Below are positions 1-7,976 of a stretch of 64,000 nt of DNA, in pieces. Position 1 is the first letter of the stretch. The number at the start of each line of letters is the position of its first letter. The notes beneath the pieces are model-generated. The model did no database searches and was not told where the DNA came from. It saw only the letters and a list, made by a program, of their open reading frames with translations. The DNA is taken from the NCBI GenBank assembly GCA_928724745.1, contig CAKMXJ010000007.1, positions 124,001 to 188,000 of the forward strand, read 5' to 3'. Source of the DNA: Anthracocystis setariae (lineage: Eukaryota; Basidiomycota; Ustilaginomycetes; Ustilaginales; Ustilaginaceae). The translations under genes and the position numbers were made by a program.

Positions 1-1527
1 GCGACTGGGAGCTGAGTTGGGGGAACCAAGGACGTAAGGCACGATCGGATGTCAACAGAGACCAACCAGCGCACGAACAAAGGAAATCAAGGCGACGAGA
101 CTGGACGAGAGCAAAGACACCATGGCAAGGGCACCACAAGGATGCTTATTGCGATGGTGCTGCCGTCGACGGTCAGTCAACGCCGCTTGATGTTCCGAAG
201 TCGCTCGAAGGTGGTGGGGGGAAAGGGGGCTGCCGGGATCAATTCGGCAGTGGACGGGTCGGACGCTCAAGAGGAGTGCTCGCCGGCAACTCCACCGCCA
301 CACATGGGCGTTCCCGGCGCGTCTCAGCCGGGGGCGTCGTTACCTCTCGGTGCTGGAGAGGTCTGTTGAAACACGGGTACCCAGTTCCAAGGTCCGTGTA
401 GTCGTGCTGCCCTTCGTCAACGAACACAGCTCGAGAGCGACCGACTCTCCCAAGCGAAGGGGGCCCTGAACCAAGCAGGGTTGTTGATGTTCGGGGCTTG
501 AACCCTAGGTCGTGCTGCCCGCAAAACAAAACACAGCCAGGGAGCGACCAACTCTCCTGGCGCGGGGGCCCCGTCGGATTGGGGTTGTTGGTCTCTGCTC
601 AGGACGTGCACCTGGAACAGAGATATCTTTAACGTCCGGGGATCAGGTCCGGACGGTGGCTGTTGGGGAGGGCGCGAGGCCAGATTGAGCCCAAGGAAGC
701 CACGGCTACATCAGTAGCGGGAGGGGTGGAAGGAAAAAAGGGGCGGGGGGGGGGGGGAAGGCGAGGATGTGAAGGTCAGAGTTGCGCCAACGTCCAATGG
801 TACAGCAGTGGATGAGCTTTACCTTTGGACGATGACGAAGCAGAGACGATCACTGGCTGGCAATGTTGAAGAAAGCACGAAGTGCAGGAAATGATTTGAT
901 TGAGATTCGAGGCCACTTGCAAGGCAGAAAGATGTCTTGAGGCGGGTTGTGAGCGCTTGCGACCGTATCGAGAACCCATGAAAGGTAGTGTTGAGGCGAG
1001 GAAAGCCCAGCATGGGCACCGAGAGGCCAGACAACATGAACTCGAGAGTCTTGAGGATGCGCGGCCGATTGTAGCGTTGTGAATCTTGAGGGATTGGCTC
1101 TTGTCTCGAGCAGAACGTGCATCTGCGAGGATGAGAGCGTGTTGCTGTGATGGCAACAGAGCGACTGGTGATGGTGACACTCGGCTTGTGGTGTTGAGCT
1201 CGAGTGGATGGTGGTGGTGGTTGGAGGAGGAGGTCAGCGTGTGACGAGGCCTTGCAAACTAATCTGAAGAAAAATCACGTGACATGCCACAGACCTAATC
1301 ACACGAAATTGACTGAGCCGCAAAGAGCTTTACGTCGTCCTTCAGCTACAGCTACAGCTACAGCTACGCCTACACCATCTCCACCACCATCACCAGCGCC
1401 TGGACCATTATGCTAGGCTGCTTCGACACACCCTTCTCTTTTGATCGCACAGACGATCATGCTCAATTCGATCCATTTCCGCATGCAATTTGCTTGACAT
1501 CAAGAGATCACGCGCAACTGCAGGGAA
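1..1527. other. Left-edge region without a recognisable gene
   Basis: All open frames here are short and mutually overlapping, and none resembles a known protein. The stretch holds an imperfect tandem duplication (about 397-612), a run of more than ten G residues near 745-757, and a short CTACAG/CTACAC simple repeat near 1345-1375 that lies downstream (3') of the minus-strand ORF ending at 1528. No tRNA or promoter could be supported. Confidence 0.5.
397..612. repeat. Imperfect tandem duplication, unit about 110 bp
   Basis: Two neighbouring blocks share the ordered words GTCGTGCTGCCC, AACACAGC, GAGCGACC(G/A)ACTCTCC, GGGGGCCC and GGGTTGTTG/GGGGTTGTTG at a spacing of about 110 bp. The copies have diverged, so the duplication is not recent. 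No coding potential is evident in either copy. Confidence 0.55.
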
Positions 1528-3501
1528 TCAGCGACGGGGAACACGACGACGGCGAGTCGGACGACTGCTTGGACCAGCCTCGACCTGGGTCTCGTCAAGA
1601 TCTTCCTCAACATCTCCTTGACCACGACGACGGCGAGTCGGACGACTGCTTGGACCAGCCTCGACCTGGGTCTCGTCAAGATCAATACCATCATAATCTC
1701 CTTGGCAACGGAAGAGCTCATAGCTCTGGTTCTCGTTCTGATGGTAAGTAGCATTGTGAACCTCGTACGGCGGATGTTGGCCCCACTGGTCTGGATCCCG
1801 GATGCTGGTGCTGGCGTGGTCTGGAAGGATGGTGTTGCGGCCGACTTTGCGTACGGCTTCCGGAAACAGCCTGGCAAACTCGGCGCTCACCATCCAGCGC
1901 TGGATCAGACCCGACAAAGGCTGGATTACTGCGTCCTGTGGCGGATAGGTGACTGGCAGCCATCCTGTTCTCTCGCGCAACATAGTGGACGGCACTGACT
2001 GACGCTCCATCTCTTCCATTCTTCTTTGATCCACCTCCTGCAGAGCCGTATGCAGCTCCAATGATCTCCAGCAAGGAACGACTTTCTTCAGTGCGCCGGA
2101 TTGGCTGCCCCCGCCGCCAACACCATCAATACCTGCATCTTGACGACGATCAGTGAGTTGCCCTGTTCCGTGCCCTGTTCCGTGCCGTGTTCCGTGCCGT
2201 GTTCCGTACCCTGTTCCGATCCCTGTTCCGCTCCCTGTTCCGGTCCCTGTTCCAAGTTCTGCTTCCGACCTTTGCGACATCGGACGGGAAGCAACGATGT
2301 CGGTCTCGTCGTCGGTGACCTCAAGACTGGCTGCTTCCCGGATCGCAAAGTGGCTGCAGTTGAACTGCCGCCACAGAGCAACGTCGCGCAGCAGGTACTT
2401 GGAACGTTTCTTGCATTTCTTGGTGGCTCTAGCGGCGCGGCGACGACTCGCCTCCTCGGCCTGTTGTTGCCTTGGATTGGCAGCGAGTCGTTCCTGCTTG
2501 CGCCAGCGCTTGAATAATCGCGCGAAGCTAGACTCACAAACGCGAAAGGCCACCGCATGGCCACCCATCGCCTCGATCTGGTTATGGGTTTCATTGTCGT
2601 TTGTATTGATGTGGCGGAGGACATCGTGGACTAGGTCACTATAGTCCTCTGGCGGTCGTGACCAGTCCACACGCAGGACTGGCATACCGGCCAGACTTGG
2701 AGGATCCGCTTCGAAGGGTGGTAGGGGCTGGTTTCGATTGATCCCCATCCGTTTGCGCAGTTCCAGCAGGAAGGGGCGCTGCAGGTTGAGGTTGGGCTTG
2801 GGACCCCCTCCACCAGGACGAGGTGCTTGGAGCGAGGGAAGCGGGGGCCGGCGTTGCATCGCGGCTTGGCTAGGATGGAGTTGCTGAAGAGTTTCGTCAT
2901 GCCAGTGCAGCGTCGTTATGATGTCGTTACGATGCTGTTGAGCATCCGAGATCAGTTGCCGGAGTTCGTCGATTTGCTGTTGTAGGCTTGTGTTGCTCTG
3001 CTTGAGACGTTCCACGTCCGAGCAAATGTCTTGCTGCGAAGACATGTTGTCCTCGTTCCTTGGTGCTTGCTGGTTGACGTTGGTCTGGTGTGTCTCGGTT
3101 CCTACTTGCTGTCTGGTCGGGTGGGTTGCAGAACTCGCACTTGGCCTCAACGATGGCTGTCTTGACCGCGCGACACCAGGCTGAGAAGGAACCAGAACGA
3201 TCGCTTCCTCTTCACTGCTGTCGCCGGTCCCATAGCCATCGTCATTGGATGTCAGGCTCGACAACGACGACGTCGATGAATCGGATTGCTCTGCTACTGA
3301 TCCTAACTGTTTAGATAACGAGTACTGACCATTGACATTACTTCTTTCTGTTGATCTTCGTCTCATTGCTGCTGTTAGATGTCTCCAAGGATCATGAACA
3401 GCCATCGGTGATTGAACTCGTGATGGTAAGTACCGTTCACCCTCAGCACTTTGGGCTCCGGCATCATCACGGATCTCATGCCCAGTCGACCTCGAAGCCA
3501 T
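1528..3501 (-). CDS. Uncharacterised 657-aa protein with coiled coil and internal repeats
   Basis: A single uninterrupted ORF. I do not recognise the family. The N-terminal third is rich in Ser, Gln and Asn. It is followed by a predicted coiled coil (roughly residues 160-205, Leu/Gln heptads), a Pro/Gly-rich linker, then a basic segment rich in Arg/Lys/Ala (about 330-385). Next comes a low-complexity block of eight four-residue GTGX units (encoded by a 12-bp DNA repeat near 2158-2255) and a conserved-looking aromatic region (WLPVTYPP ... RWMVSAEFARLFPE). The C-terminus holds two copies of a 27-residue unit, each with DLDETQVEAGPSS followed by an Arg-rich tail that could be a nuclear localisation signal. 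Such proteins are often multicopy and transposon-associated in smut genomes, but that is an inference. It could also be a lineage-specific nuclear protein. Frames are also open across the 12-bp repeat on other strands, so length alone is weak evidence. Confidence 0.6.
   Translation of the reverse strand: MASRSTGHEIRDDAGAQSAEGERYLPSRVQSPMAVHDPWRHLTAAMRRRSTERSNVNGQYSLSKQLGSVAEQSDSSTSSLSSLTSNDDGYGTGDSSEEEAIVLVPSQPGVARSRQPSLRPSASSATHPTRQQVGTETHQTNVNQQAPRNEDNMSSQQDICSDVERLKQSNTSLQQQIDELRQLISDAQQHRNDIITTLHWHDETLQQLHPSQAAMQRRPPLPSLQAPRPGGGGPKPNLNLQRPFLLELRKRMGINRNQPLPPFEADPPSLAGMPVLRVDWSRPPEDYSDLVHDVLRHINTNDNETHNQIEAMGGHAVAFRVCESSFARLFKRWRKQERLAANPRQQQAEEASRRRAARATKKCKKRSKYLLRDVALWRQFNCSHFAIREAASLEVTDDETDIVASRPMSQRSEAELGTGTGTGSGTGIGTGYGTRHGTRHGTGHGTGQLTDRRQDAGIDGVGGGGSQSGALKKVVPCWRSLELHTALQEVDQRRMEEMERQSVPSTMLRERTGWLPVTYPPQDAVIQPLSGLIQRWMVSAEFARLFPEAVRKVGRNTILPDHASTSIRDPDQWGQHPPYEVHNATYHQNENQSYELFRCQGDYDGIDLDETQVEAGPSSRPTRRRRGQGDVEEDLDETQVEAGPSSRPTRRRRVPRR
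1542..1684. repeat. Tandem repeat, 81-bp period, in the 3' end of the 657-aa ORF
   Basis: About 60 bp beginning CACGACGACGGCGAGTCGG recur almost exactly 81 bp later (starts at 1542 and 1623). The period is a multiple of three and duplicates a 27-residue unit in the minus-strand ORF without breaking the frame. Confidence 0.85.
2158..2255. repeat. 12-bp minisatellite (CCCTGTTCCGTG-like), about eight units
   Basis: Consecutive 12-bp units of the form CC(C/G)TGTTCCGNN. In the minus-strand ORF they encode GTGX or GTRH tetrapeptides. Because the unit is a multiple of three, copy-number change would keep the frame. Confidence 0.9.
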
Positions 3502-4039
3502 TGTGATCCCATATGCTGACTCTGGACTTCTTTACTTTCTTTGAACATCAACGCAACGACCAACAGTGACAGCTACCTCGCCTCGCCCTTGCATCAACTA
3601 CCATGTACTTTACACGCACAGTACTAGCAAGAAGACATCAACCTACGCTTGTGCCCGCCTGCAGTCTGGAGCACATGCACGACTACGTCAACAACGAGTC
3701 TGGATTGCAAGCAGGGGCACTGCAAGGCTCTTCGATCGGAAGCCTCCGACAGACACGGGTAAGTACTTCTGATGGTCTCAATGCCTGCGTAGCTCACGAT
3801 TCACCTTTTCGCCACAGTACCTCAAGCTCTCCTCGACGGCGAGGCAATCTGCAAATGGTGAGTCATCTTCGATCCCCGCAAAGCCAGTCGCCACAGCTGT
3901 CAAAGGTACAAGCACTCGGCAAGCAAATTTCGAGCTTGGCGCGCATTCAGACATAAAAACAGTTTTGCTGACGCTTCTCTCCTTTTTCTCGCCCACCACC
4001 TCTCTCCTTCCGCTCATCCACACTTGGTAGCCTGCAAGC
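3502..4039. other. Interval between the 657-aa ORF and the PAB1 relic
   Basis: No gene could be supported. A weakly coding-looking stretch (about 3603-3950) contains donor- and acceptor-like words (GGTAAGTAC near 3759, CGCCACAG near 3820), but its conceptual product resembles nothing I know. The pyrimidine-rich last 80 bases resemble a fungal 5' untranslated leader and may be the leader of the ancestral PAB1 copy. Confidence 0.4.
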
Positions 4040-4980
4040 ATGGTTTCAATTGGTAAGTCGGCCGCTCTTGTCAACAATTCTCCCGCCACCGCCCCTGTCG
4101 ATGCTGTCTCCGCCTCCAACCCCACCCCCCGCCGCCCAGCAGTCAGCCGCCAACAAGTCCGACATCGCTAACAACGCCTCGCTTTGCTTTACCTTGGTTG
4201 GTGAGCTCGACCCCTCCGTCACCGAGGCCATGCTCTTCGAGATCTTCAGCATGATCGGTCCCGTCGCCTCTATCCCTATTCATGTGTGCCATGACGCAGT
4301 CACCCGTCGTTCGCTCGGATACGCCTACGTCAACTTCATCAACGCCGCTGACGGTGAGCGCGCCATGGAGCAGCTCAACTACTCGCTCATCCGCAACCGT
4401 CCCTGCCGTATTATGTGGTCTCAGCGTGACCCTGCTCTCCGCCGCACCGGTCAGGACAACATCTTCATCAAGAACCTCGATGCCGGCATCGACAACAAGG
4501 CTCTTCACGACACCTTTGCTGCCTTTGGCAACATCCTCTCGTGCAAGGTCGCCACCAACGAGACCGGCTCGCTTGGCTACGGTTTCGTCCACTACGAGAC
4601 CGCCGAGGCTGCCGAGGCCGCCATCAAGCACGTCAACGGCATGCTCTTGAACGACAAGAAGGTCTACGTCGGTCACCACATCCCCCGCAAGGAGCGTCAT
4701 GCCAAGATCGAGGAGTCGCGTGCCAGGTTCACCAACGTCTACTGCAAGAACGTCGACCCCGAGGTCACCGACGAAGAGTTCGAGAAGCTCTTCACCATCA
4801 CCAAGGGCTTCGGGTTCGTCAACTTCGAGAACCACGACGAGGCCCAGACCGCCGTCGATGAGCTCCGTCGCTCGTACGAGGCTGCCAAGAACGAGAAGCT
4901 CGCCAAGTCCCAAGGCGTCAACCTCTACCTCAAGAACATCCCCGAGTCGTACGATGACAGGTTGCTCAGCGAAACCGGTA
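4040..4980 (+). pseudogene. PAB1: Decayed, truncated poly(A)-binding protein gene
   Basis: Conceptual translation matches the cytoplasmic poly(A)-binding protein family: RRM1 (about 4189-4430), RRM2 (about 4450-4690, with NIFIKNLD and GYGFVHYE as RNP2 and RNP1), part of RRM3 and the first residues of RRM4 (VNLYLKNIPESYDD). It is broken in several ways. The expected N-terminal segment (APVDAVSASNPTP) is read from the ATG at 4040 in a different frame from the RRMs, implying a frameshift near 4130. Small in-frame insertions interrupt the first strand of RRM1 and the region after PVASI. RRM3 lacks two internal segments, so LFT runs straight into ITKGFGFV. Everything after the start of RRM4, including the MLLE domain, is missing. 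The sequence then joins alpha-tubulin-like DNA. A functional product is unlikely, although a 523-aa ORF runs through most of it. Confidence 0.85.
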
Positions 4981-4984
4981 AGTT

Positions 4985-5540
4985 CTCCGCTCCATCTACT
5001 TTGACTTGGAGCTCAACGTTATTGACGAGGCCCGCACTGATACCTTCCGTTCGCTCTTCCACCCCAAGACCCTCGTCACCGATACGGAGCATGCCGCCAA
5101 CAACTACGCTCGGGGCCTCTACATCGTCGGCAAGGAGCTCATTGACCAGACCCTCGACCGTGTTCGCAAGCTCGCCGATGCCTGCTCGGGGTCTCCAAGG
5201 TTTCTTCGTCTTCCACTCGTTCAGCGGTGGCACAGGTTCCGGTCTCTGTTCAATCCTCCTTGAGCGTCTCGAAGAAGGCCAAGCTCGAATTCTCCGTCTA
5301 CCCTTCGCCCAAGACACTCCGTCCTCACCACCCACACCATCCTCGACGAGAACTCGGACTGTTCCTTCATGGTCGACAACGAGGCCATCTACGACATCTG
5401 CCGCATCAAGCTTGGCATTGCCTTGCCCGGCTTCACCAACCTCAACAGGCTCATTGCCCAGGTCATCTCCTCCATCACCACCTTGCTCCAATTCAACGTC
5501 GCTCGTCGTCAACCTCTGTTCCTACAGGCTCAAGCTCGGG
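4985..5540 (+). pseudogene. Alpha-tubulin gene fragment fused to the PAB1 relic
   Basis: Across three reading frames the sequence encodes successive alpha-tubulin segments: [11 protein letters not shown] and the following loop, [20 protein letters not shown], then GGTGSGL (the GTP-binding glycine loop, normally GGGTGSG), [21 protein letters not shown] and [14 protein letters not shown]. This corresponds to roughly residues 65-235 of a protein that is normally about 450 residues. At least two frameshifts separate the blocks, and the N-terminal and the whole C-terminal halves are absent. It directly follows the PAB1 relic in the same orientation, with no recognisable promoter or terminator between them. 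It is a pseudogene; the parental tubulin gene should lie elsewhere in the genome. Confidence 0.85.
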
Positions 5541-5879
5541 TTGGTTGATTCCGTCATGGTACGTCTCTCGTCTTCGCTCAACAATACTGACACGCTGTTG
5601 CTGCCTTTGCTTTGCTTCTGAAGCTCACAGTCCACAATCCGGCTCAACCACACTGCCGCTATCAAGACGCGAAGCCTGCATTTGCTTGCTCACGACCATT
5701 TGATTTCAAACGCTTACGCTCCCGCAACCATTGTTCTCGGCAATATATACTACGCGATTTCCCTCGTTGCTATGCATGATGGTGTACAGGCACACCAAGC
5801 TGTGCTAGCGTGCCTGCGTGGAAAGGCCCGCTATTTGAGTGAGCGTACCAGCAGCGCCCTGCCTGACCAGCATCGTGAG
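5541..5879. other. Interval with no supported gene
   Basis: Only short overlapping frames are present. The start contains donor-like and pyrimidine-rich words that might be intronic remains of the tubulin copy, but no exon can be placed after them. Confidence 0.4.
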
Positions 5880-6065
5880 CGGGTTTGCTGCGAACCCACC
5901 CCCCAAGCAACCACCCGGGATGGGTTCGATGCGAACCCACCCACTCACCCACCCGGGTTGGTTTCACCTCGAACCCACCCGGGGTGGCTCGGGGGTGGTT
6001 CCGGGGTGTAACCCCCCCAGCAACCACCCCGGGTGGGTGAGAGGGTGGGTTCGCGGACTCAACTT
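5880..6065. repeat. GC-rich repeat of (C)GAACCCACCC words in both orientations
   Basis: The motif GAACCCACCC and its complement GGGTGGGTTCG recur several times, mixed with CAACCACCC, CACCCGGG and GGGTGGTT, forming many short direct and inverted repeats. Long frames exist only because of base composition. It may be the remains of a non-autonomous element. Confidence 0.7.
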
Positions 6066-6153
6066 TCCGTTTTTTTCGATGTGAATGGCAACCACAATAG
6101 CCACTAATATCGGAAAAAGCGGAAGAATTCGTCTCGCAGCCGCCTACCGAAGT

Positions 6154-6192
6154 CTTCCCAACGAAGCCACGCCGGGTGGCTTCGTTGGGAAG
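6154..6192. repeat. Perfect 17-bp inverted repeat (hairpin)
   Basis: CTTCCCAACGAAGCCAC at 6154-6170 is followed, after a 5-base loop (GCCGG), by its exact reverse complement at 6176-6192. A second short hairpin, GGCTGCG/CGCAGCC, follows at once (about 6193-6209). No T-run follows, so it is not a Pol III or bacterial-type terminator. Confidence 0.9.
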
Positions 6193-6639
6193 GCTGCGAT
6201 GCGCAGCCACCCTCCTCCGCATCGACTGGCGGCAGAACAGCTTTCACGGCATCCTGGCACAGGCGTACAGGCCGCATCCGTACTCATCAAACTCGTACAC
6301 TAGCATGATCAGAACCTCGTATAAATTACTTTTGGCGCCGTCAAGGCGGAGTCATGAGTTGCAAGCTTTGAGCATGGAAAGAAGAGCCGGACGTGACAGC
6401 CGATGCGAGAGCAGACCTCGATGTTAGAGAAGACCCGGACTTCAGAGACTCTGGACATCAAAGCAAGTGCGCAGGCGTTGAACAAGATCAAAGGACCTCG
6501 CGATGAAGGCATCGTGAACTGCGACTGTTGTGAGTCGATCTTGCAGATGGTGTAGGTGAGTAAGCGAGCAGGATCTCGTCCTTGGAGCCGTCATTGTGCT
6601 TGCAGGTGAGCAAAAAAGTGGAGCCGAGAGCGAGCATGT

Positions 6640-7545
6640 AATACAAAGAACGTCAAACAAGTCATCCGAGCACACCTTGTCATGGTCAGTAGGGTTGGCA
6701 AACTTGAATGTGGATTTACCGCGATAACATTCCAAGGCTTGCTCACGGTACTGGATGGCAGTGGCGGGGACCAGACCTGACCCTCCGGTAGAGGCAGTCT
6801 GCACCTTGTTCGCCTTGGAAATGAAAGCATCGATGGCACCAATCACAAATGAGACAGTTGCTCAAGATGTGAGCCAGGGATTGCAGGTCAAGACGTGGTG
6901 AGTGGACAAGTTGATGCACAAGCCAGTGAGCGGGACCTTGAGCTCCTCGGGCCAGTCGTATTGTTGAGCTCCTCAGCAAACTTGGAGAGAGGGGTGGCAA
7001 GATTGGGGCGAAGAGGCAGTTGATGTGGGCAAGGTCGAGTCGTACTCGGCGCCCAAGTTCGGGAGATGGTTGCGCTGGAAGCCCTTGGCGAGGTCAGCGA
7101 TGCCGGATTGGCTGGTGGGACGGAGGTAGTCACCCATGCGTTCGTTGTAGGGGAAGACCGAGGTGGTGGCATCGACTTTGCCACCCATGTCGCAGATGAC
7201 GGTCACACCGGCCGAGGCCAACAGCGTTGGAGGTGTGCGAGTCGGTACCAATCATGAGGCCATGGGGAAGGCATAGTTCTTTAGGATGACTTGCTGGATG
7301 ATACCGGAGCCAGGCTTCCAGAAGTCAATGCCGTACTTGGCGGTGGCAGTGGCAAGGAAGTCGTAGACCTCCTTGTTGATCTCGACGGCGCAGGCCAAGT
7401 CCTTGGCACCACCGACCTGAGCCTCGATAAGGTGATGACAGTGGACAGTGGTGGAGACAGCGACGGTAGGGAGACCGGCCGACATGAACTGAAGGAGAGC
7501 CATCTGGGCGGTGGCATCCCTGGCAGGCAACACGGTTTGGTGGCT
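6640..7545 (-). pseudogene. Internally deleted, frameshifted aconitase gene
   Basis: Read on the minus strand, three frames give aconitase segments in the correct order: DRVACQ-like and [46 protein letters not shown] and FWKPGSGII, then [12 protein letters not shown] sequence, ATTSVFPYNERMGDYL, GIADLAKGFQ and KFAEEL. The cluster-ligand motif expected as SCTNSS is degenerate here (LCIN). Immediately afterwards comes the C-terminal swivel domain (LIGAI, KANKVQ, PVPATA-like, FANPTDHDKV), so some 200 residues or more between them are missing. A single extra G near 7520 causes a frameshift before the DATAQM block. The N-terminus and extreme C-terminus are also absent. Aconitase normally has about 750-800 residues and needs three Cys cluster ligands, so this copy cannot be active. 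Confidence 0.85.
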
Positions 7546-7976
7546 CCGCTGGGTGGCTGCGGTATGAATTCCTACCTTTTTTTTCGATATGACTGAGCAC
7601 ATTCTCTTGGAGAGCAGTTCAAGCGCTGGGTCCGTGACCCTGCTCTTACTATGAGTAACTAAGAACACAGTTGACAAAGAGTCTCAAGGTGTGTTGCGCA
7701 CGGCGCGGCACCTTCTAGAGATGTAGCGCACCCATCCTCATTGTTGGAATAAGCCCGTGCGCTCCTTGACGTGTGGAGGCATGAGGTCCAGCTGTCCGAA
7801 CGATGTATGGATCTGTGCTTCAAGTTCACCGTCGGCACTCGTGACTATCATCATCCACCAGGACTTTGAATCACTTATCATCAGCAGTACGAATCGAATT
7901 TCAAGCCGACAGCGCTTATTCTCTCCAGACGATCTTCTCATCGAGATCAGGGGTCCACGTAATAAGACGTCGCACA
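7546..7976. other. Interval between the aconitase relic and fructosamine kinase
   Basis: No gene seen. The last 100 bases presumably contain the promoter and leader of the downstream kinase gene, but no clear TATA box could be identified. Confidence 0.4.

Noticed and set aside
2158..2255. CRISPR-like regular repeats
   Set aside because: Units of 12 bp are contiguous with no spacers; it is a coding minisatellite in a eukaryotic genome.
3603..3956. 117-codon plus-strand ORF with donor- and acceptor-like sites
   Set aside because: No recognisable protein similarity and no clear continuation across the putative intron, so it is not supported as a gene.
4143..5512. Long minus-strand ORFs (256 and 195 codons) opposite the PAB1/tubulin relic
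   Set aside because: They are antisense shadows of GC3-rich coding sequence; the plus strand matches known proteins and the minus-strand products are low-complexity Val/Glu/Leu-rich.
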